Positions 61,221 to 64,000 of a stretch of DNA of 64,000 nt are shown here, in pieces. Origin of the DNA: Kineosporia corallincola (lineage in GTDB: Bacteria; Actinomycetota; Actinomycetes; Actinomycetales; Kineosporiaceae). The DNA lies in assembly GCF_018499875.1 (NCBI RefSeq), contig NZ_JAHBAY010000006.1, positions 186,001 through 250,000 of the forward strand, in the 5' to 3' direction. Below the pieces are notes generated by a model. The model was not told where the DNA came from, made no database searches, and was given only the letters and a program-made list of their open reading frames with translations. The first letter of the stretch is position 1, and each line of letters starts with the position of its first letter. The position numbers were made by a program, and so were the translations under genes.

Positions 61221-63728
61221 GTGCAGTCCTCAGTGCTGACCGACGAGATGGTCGAGGAACCCGGGGCGGCCGAGCAGAACGACGGCGAGGAGGGCACCTC
61301 ACCGCTGCTGGTCGGTGCCCTCGGCCTGCTGGCCGTGCTGGTGCTGGTGCGCTCGGTGCTGCCCGACCTGGCGGGTGACCTGCTGCACGTGCTGATCGGC
61401 GCCGGGGCGGTGCTGATCGGCACCCTCGCGGTGATGGGCTATCGGCCCACCCGCCGCCGCGGCTGGTACCTGCTGCTCGGCGGCACCTCGCTCTGGGTGC
61501 TCGGCGACCTGACCCGCGCGGTCGCGGCCGGCGGCACCCCGAGCGACAGCGTGACCGTGCCGGACGTGATCTCGCTCGTCGGCTTCCTGCTGCTCGGTCT
61601 CGGCGCCCTGGACTTCACCCGGGCCCGCAGCGGCGCCAGTGACCTGGGCTCCGTGCTCGACGCGATGATCGTCACCACCAGCATCGCCGTGGCCCTGGGC
61701 ATCTTCGTCGTCGCCCCGCTGGCCGACACCTCCACGCTGCCGCTGGCCACCAAGGCCGTGAACGCCGCGTTCCCGGTCGGCGACCTGTTCCTGCTCGGCG
61801 TGCTGGTGCGGCTGTACGCCGTACCCGGCGCGCGCGTCGTGTCGTACTACCTGCTCACCGCCGGCGCCGGGCTGCTGCTGGCCGCCGACACCGGTTATGA
61901 GCTGTCCACGCTGATCGCCTCCGACCTGGAGTCCAGCCGGCTGATCGACGCCGGCCGGCTGGCCGGCTACCTGCTGATCGCGGGCGCGGCCACGGCGCCG
62001 TCGATGCGGGTACTGGCCGACCCGGACCCGCCGCCGCCGCAGAACCGGCTCAGCCGGCGCCGGCAGGGTGCCCTGGTGGTGGCCCTGCTGCTGCCCAACG
62101 TGGCGCTGCTGACCGACGGTTTCAGCAGCGGGGCCCGGCACTGGCAGGTGATCGCGGCCGGGATGCTGCTGATCTGCATCCTCATGCTGGTGCGCATCCT
62201 GCGGCTGATCTCCACCGTGCAGGAGCAGGCGATCAGCCTGGGCGACCTGGCCCGGGCCGACGGCCTGACCGGCGCCCCGAACCGGCGCACCTGGGACTAC
62301 GAGGTGACCCGCGCCACCGACATGGCCCGTGAGCACGGCACCTCGCTCTGCGTCGCGATCATCGACCTGGACAAGTTCAAGGTCTACAACGACACCCACG
62401 GGCACCAGGCCGGCGACAAGCTGCTCAAGGAGTCGGTGGCGGCGTGGACCGCCCAGCTGCGCCCGCCGGCCCTGCTCGCGCGGTACGGCGGCGAGGAGTT
62501 CGCCCTGCTGGCGCCCGGTTTCACCCCGCTCCAGCTGGCCACGGTGCTGGAGCGGCTGCGCACGGTGACGCCGTACGGTCAGACCTTCTCGGCCGGGGTG
62601 GCGCAGTGGGACCCGCTGACCGAGGCGACCAGTGCCACCAAGGCCGCCGACGCCGCGCTGTACGCGGCCAAGCGGGCCGGCCGCAACCGGGTGGTGATCG
62701 CCGGGCAGGAGCCCCCGCCCGGCCCGCCGACCGGCTCGGTCGAGCTCACCTCGATCACCGTGAAGGCCGACCCGATCCGGCCGATCGACGAGGACAAGCC
62801 ACCGCTGGCCTCCCGTCGTGGGCGCCGCCGGGTGCACCACATGCCCGCCTTCACGATGGTCACCCAGCCGATCGCCGACCTGCGCGCGCAGCAGGTCTGC
62901 GCGCACGAGGCGCTGGCCCGCTTCGACATGCCGGGCACCCTGAACGACAACACGGCCGACGTGTTCCGGCAGGCCTACCGGGAGGGTTTCGGCGACCTGC
63001 TGGAGCTGGCCGCGATCCAGGCCGCGCTCGACCTGCCGGACCGGCCGGCCGACCACGACCTCTACGTCAACGCCTCGGCCCGGGCGCTGATGTCGGCCCG
63101 CATGCGCACCGGCCTGCCGGACGACCTGTCCGGCGTGATCGTCGAGCTCAGCGAGGACCCGGGCGACGTGGACATGGCCGACCTGGTGCGGGTGGTCAAC
63201 GACCTGCGCGACCGCGGCGCCGGGATCGCCCTGGACGACGTCGGTGCCGGGGCGCTGGAGTTCGCCCGCCTGGCCCAGATCCAGCCGGACATGGTGAAGA
63301 TCGACCGGTCGCTGGTGGTCGGCTGCGCGTCCGACCCGGGCCGCACCGCCGTGCTGCGCGGCCTGGTCACCTACGCCGAGGCGGTGGACGCCCTGCTCTG
63401 CGCCGAGGGTGCCGAGACCGCGGCCGACCTGAGCCACCTGATGTCGCTGGGCGTGACCCACGCGCAGGGCAACCTGCTCTCGCCGGCCCGCCCCGGCTGG
63501 ATGCCCACGCTGTACCGGCCGCCGTTCGTGACCGACGGGCAGCCGCCGGTGCAGACGACGGCCCGGACGCCGGTGCAGGCGACCGGTGCCACGCTGGGTG
63601 AGACGACCGGTGACACACCGGGCGAGGTGGCTTCCGAGATGGCGGACACCAACCCGCTGGGCTACCGGCCGGGCGGGTTCGAGGACCCGGACTCGACCAG
63701 CCCGATCTTCATCCGGCCCGAGCCGTAG
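61221..63728 (+). CDS. Membrane diguanylate cyclase/phosphodiesterase (GGDEF-EAL)
   Basis: An 835-aa membrane protein: eight or nine transmembrane segments (residues about 30-335), a GGDEF domain (about 340-495) and an EAL domain (about 540-770), then a Thr/Pro-rich tail. The cyclase motif is intact (RYGGEEF, about 420, with LDKFKVYNDTHGHQAGD). In the EAL domain the metal/catalytic residues are mostly kept: HEALARF, NASARAL, IVELSED, ALDDVGAG, MVKIDRS and GAETAADL. Both synthesis and breakdown of cyclic-di-GMP are thus possible. The likely readers include the PilZ domain at 36.4 kb. The start is GTG at 61221; GTG 61233 is an alternative. Confidence 0.92.
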   Translation: MQSSVLTDEMVEEPGAAEQNDGEEGTSPLLVGALGLLAVLVLVRSVLPDLAGDLLHVLIGAGAVLIGTLAVMGYRPTRRRGWYLLLGGTSLWVLGDLTRAVAAGGTPSDSVTVPDVISLVGFLLLGLGALDFTRARSGASDLGSVLDAMIVTTSIAVALGIFVVAPLADTSTLPLATKAVNAAFPVGDLFLLGVLVRLYAVPGARVVSYYLLTAGAGLLLAADTGYELSTLIASDLESSRLIDAGRLAGYLLIAGAATAPSMRVLADPDPPPPQNRLSRRRQGALVVALLLPNVALLTDGFSSGARHWQVIAAGMLLICILMLVRILRLISTVQEQAISLGDLARADGLTGAPNRRTWDYEVTRATDMAREHGTSLCVAIIDLDKFKVYNDTHGHQAGDKLLKESVAAWTAQLRPPALLARYGGEEFALLAPGFTPLQLATVLERLRTVTPYGQTFSAGVAQWDPLTEATSATKAADAALYAAKRAGRNRVVIAGQEPPPGPPTGSVELTSITVKADPIRPIDEDKPPLASRRGRRRVHHMPAFTMVTQPIADLRAQQVCAHEALARFDMPGTLNDNTADVFRQAYREGFGDLLELAAIQAALDLPDRPADHDLYVNASARALMSARMRTGLPDDLSGVIVELSEDPGDVDMADLVRVVNDLRDRGAGIALDDVGAGALEFARLAQIQPDMVKIDRSLVVGCASDPGRTAVLRGLVTYAEAVDALLCAEGAETAADLSHLMSLGVTHAQGNLLSPARPGWMPTLYRPPFVTDGQPPVQTTARTPVQATGATLGETTGDTPGEVASEMADTNPLGYRPGGFEDPDSTSPIFIRPEP

Positions 63729-63763
63729 GAGTGCGGACGTCGCGGCGTTGCCCATGAACTGGG

Positions 63764-63836
63764 TGCCCCCGACGGGATTCGAACCCGTACTGAAGCGCTT
63801 TTAAGGCGCCTGCCTCTGCCGTTGGGCTACGAGGGC
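63764..63836 (-). tRNA. tRNA with anticodon UAA (nominally Leu) but class I structure
   Basis: A 73-nt cloverleaf. The acceptor stem is GCCCTCG/CGGGGGC (one U-G pair) with discriminator A. The anticodon stem GGCGC/GCGCU has loop CUUAAAA, so the anticodon is UAA. The T arm is ACGGG-TTCGAAT-CCCGT. The variable loop is only five nucleotides (TCAGT), whereas tRNA-Leu normally has a long variable arm. The D stem has a mismatch at 13-22. No CCA is encoded exactly (CCCA follows the discriminator). It is a tRNA by structure, and the amino acid identity is uncertain. Confidence 0.8.
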
Positions 63837-63937
63837 GTACGGTCCACAGATTATGCGGTCACCGACCGCCGATGTGTGCGGACCGGACCACAGGTCCGTC
63901 ACAGCGGGATCCGCGGGCCGGGCTTACGCTGCTCGGT

Positions 63938-64000
63938 ATGGGACATCTGGTGGATCGTCGCCGCGTCGTCCGGGTGCGCGCGGCGGGTAGCCCGCAGGTC
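63938..64000 (+). CDS. fdhD: Probable FdhD formate dehydrogenase accessory protein, N-terminus (runs off the window)
   Basis: The last 63 bases encode MGHLVDRRRVVRVRAAGSPQ, which resembles the start of actinobacterial FdhD (MGR-type start with RRRVVRVR). FdhD passes sulfur to the molybdenum cofactor of formate dehydrogenase. TTACGCT lies 13 nt before the ATG, so the message may be leaderless. Only 21 codons are visible, so this is tentative. Confidence 0.5.
   Translation, partial: MGHLVDRRRVVRVRAAGSPQV

Noticed and set aside
63764-63836. tRNA-Lys reading of the same locus
   Set aside because: With the 5-bp stem GGCGC/GCGCU the seven-base loop gives anticodon UAA; UUU or CUU would need a broken stem.

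Overview
The window is uniformly high-GC with short intergenic gaps and many GTG starts. It carries a mycothiol S-conjugate amidase (Mca) and a long run of genes in an order typical of Actinobacteria, so the host is an actinomycete. A split Aer-type aerotaxis receptor points to a motile or zoosporic lineage. A Kineosporiaceae-like organism is my best guess, but this is inference.

Much of the window matches, as remembered from the Mycobacterium tuberculosis map, the block from lytB2 down to Rv1075c. The shared genes are ispH, xseA/xseB, DUF4245, fumarase, phoH2, a short-chain Z-prenyl synthase, hemolysin III, DUF255, an 88-aa membrane protein, mca, DUF4307, greA, metB, cbs and an SGNH hydrolase. 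Lineage-specific genes are inserted between these anchors.

Region by region: 1-8.8 kb holds fdhA (partial), ispH, xseAB, an acyltransferase-TetR operon with a clear operator, DUF4245, a PfkB kinase where glpX would be expected, and a class I fumarase. 9-14 kb holds a beta-carbonic anhydrase, a class II fumarase and two tandem paralogous secreted lysozyme-fold proteins. 14-20.8 kb holds phoH2, the Z-prenyl synthase, hemolysin III, a probable self-regulated DNA-binding protein with a 15-bp inverted repeat, DUF397 and DUF255. 20.8-27.2 kb is a surface-polymer cluster: a GT2 glycosyltransferase, two CDP-alcohol phosphotransferases (one fused to a cytidylyltransferase-like region), a TagF-like polymerase and a glycerophosphodiesterase. 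27-34.9 kb holds mca, DUF4307, greA, an AI-2E-family permease, an orphan MutL, metB and msrA. 34.9-36.3 kb is a disrupted accessory patch: a Doc toxin-antitoxin pair, an msrA fragment and a probably frameshifted gene. 36.4-45.5 kb holds an MCP-PilZ receptor with its Aer-like PAS partner, uppP, a Clp-N/HTH regulator with two operators, an EamA exporter with an 18-bp repeat tail and a divergent Lrp regulator, a VOC protein and a MocR regulator. 45.6-53.8 kb holds a MoxR-like ATPase/VWA pair and a phosphorelay cluster of four response-regulator domains and two histidine kinases. 54-64 kb holds cbs, SGNH hydrolase, a glutamine-synthetase-like protein with an APS-kinase-like protein, a Bax-inhibitor-1 protein, a GGDEF-EAL protein, an unusual tRNA and the start of fdhD.

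The main themes are cell-envelope biogenesis (ispH, prenyl synthase, uppP, polymer cluster, wall hydrolases), sulfur and thiol metabolism (mca, metB, cbs, msrA, APS kinase) and signalling (cyclic-di-GMP, phosphorelay, aerotaxis). Terminators are conspicuous strong hairpins, several of which share a common stem sequence.
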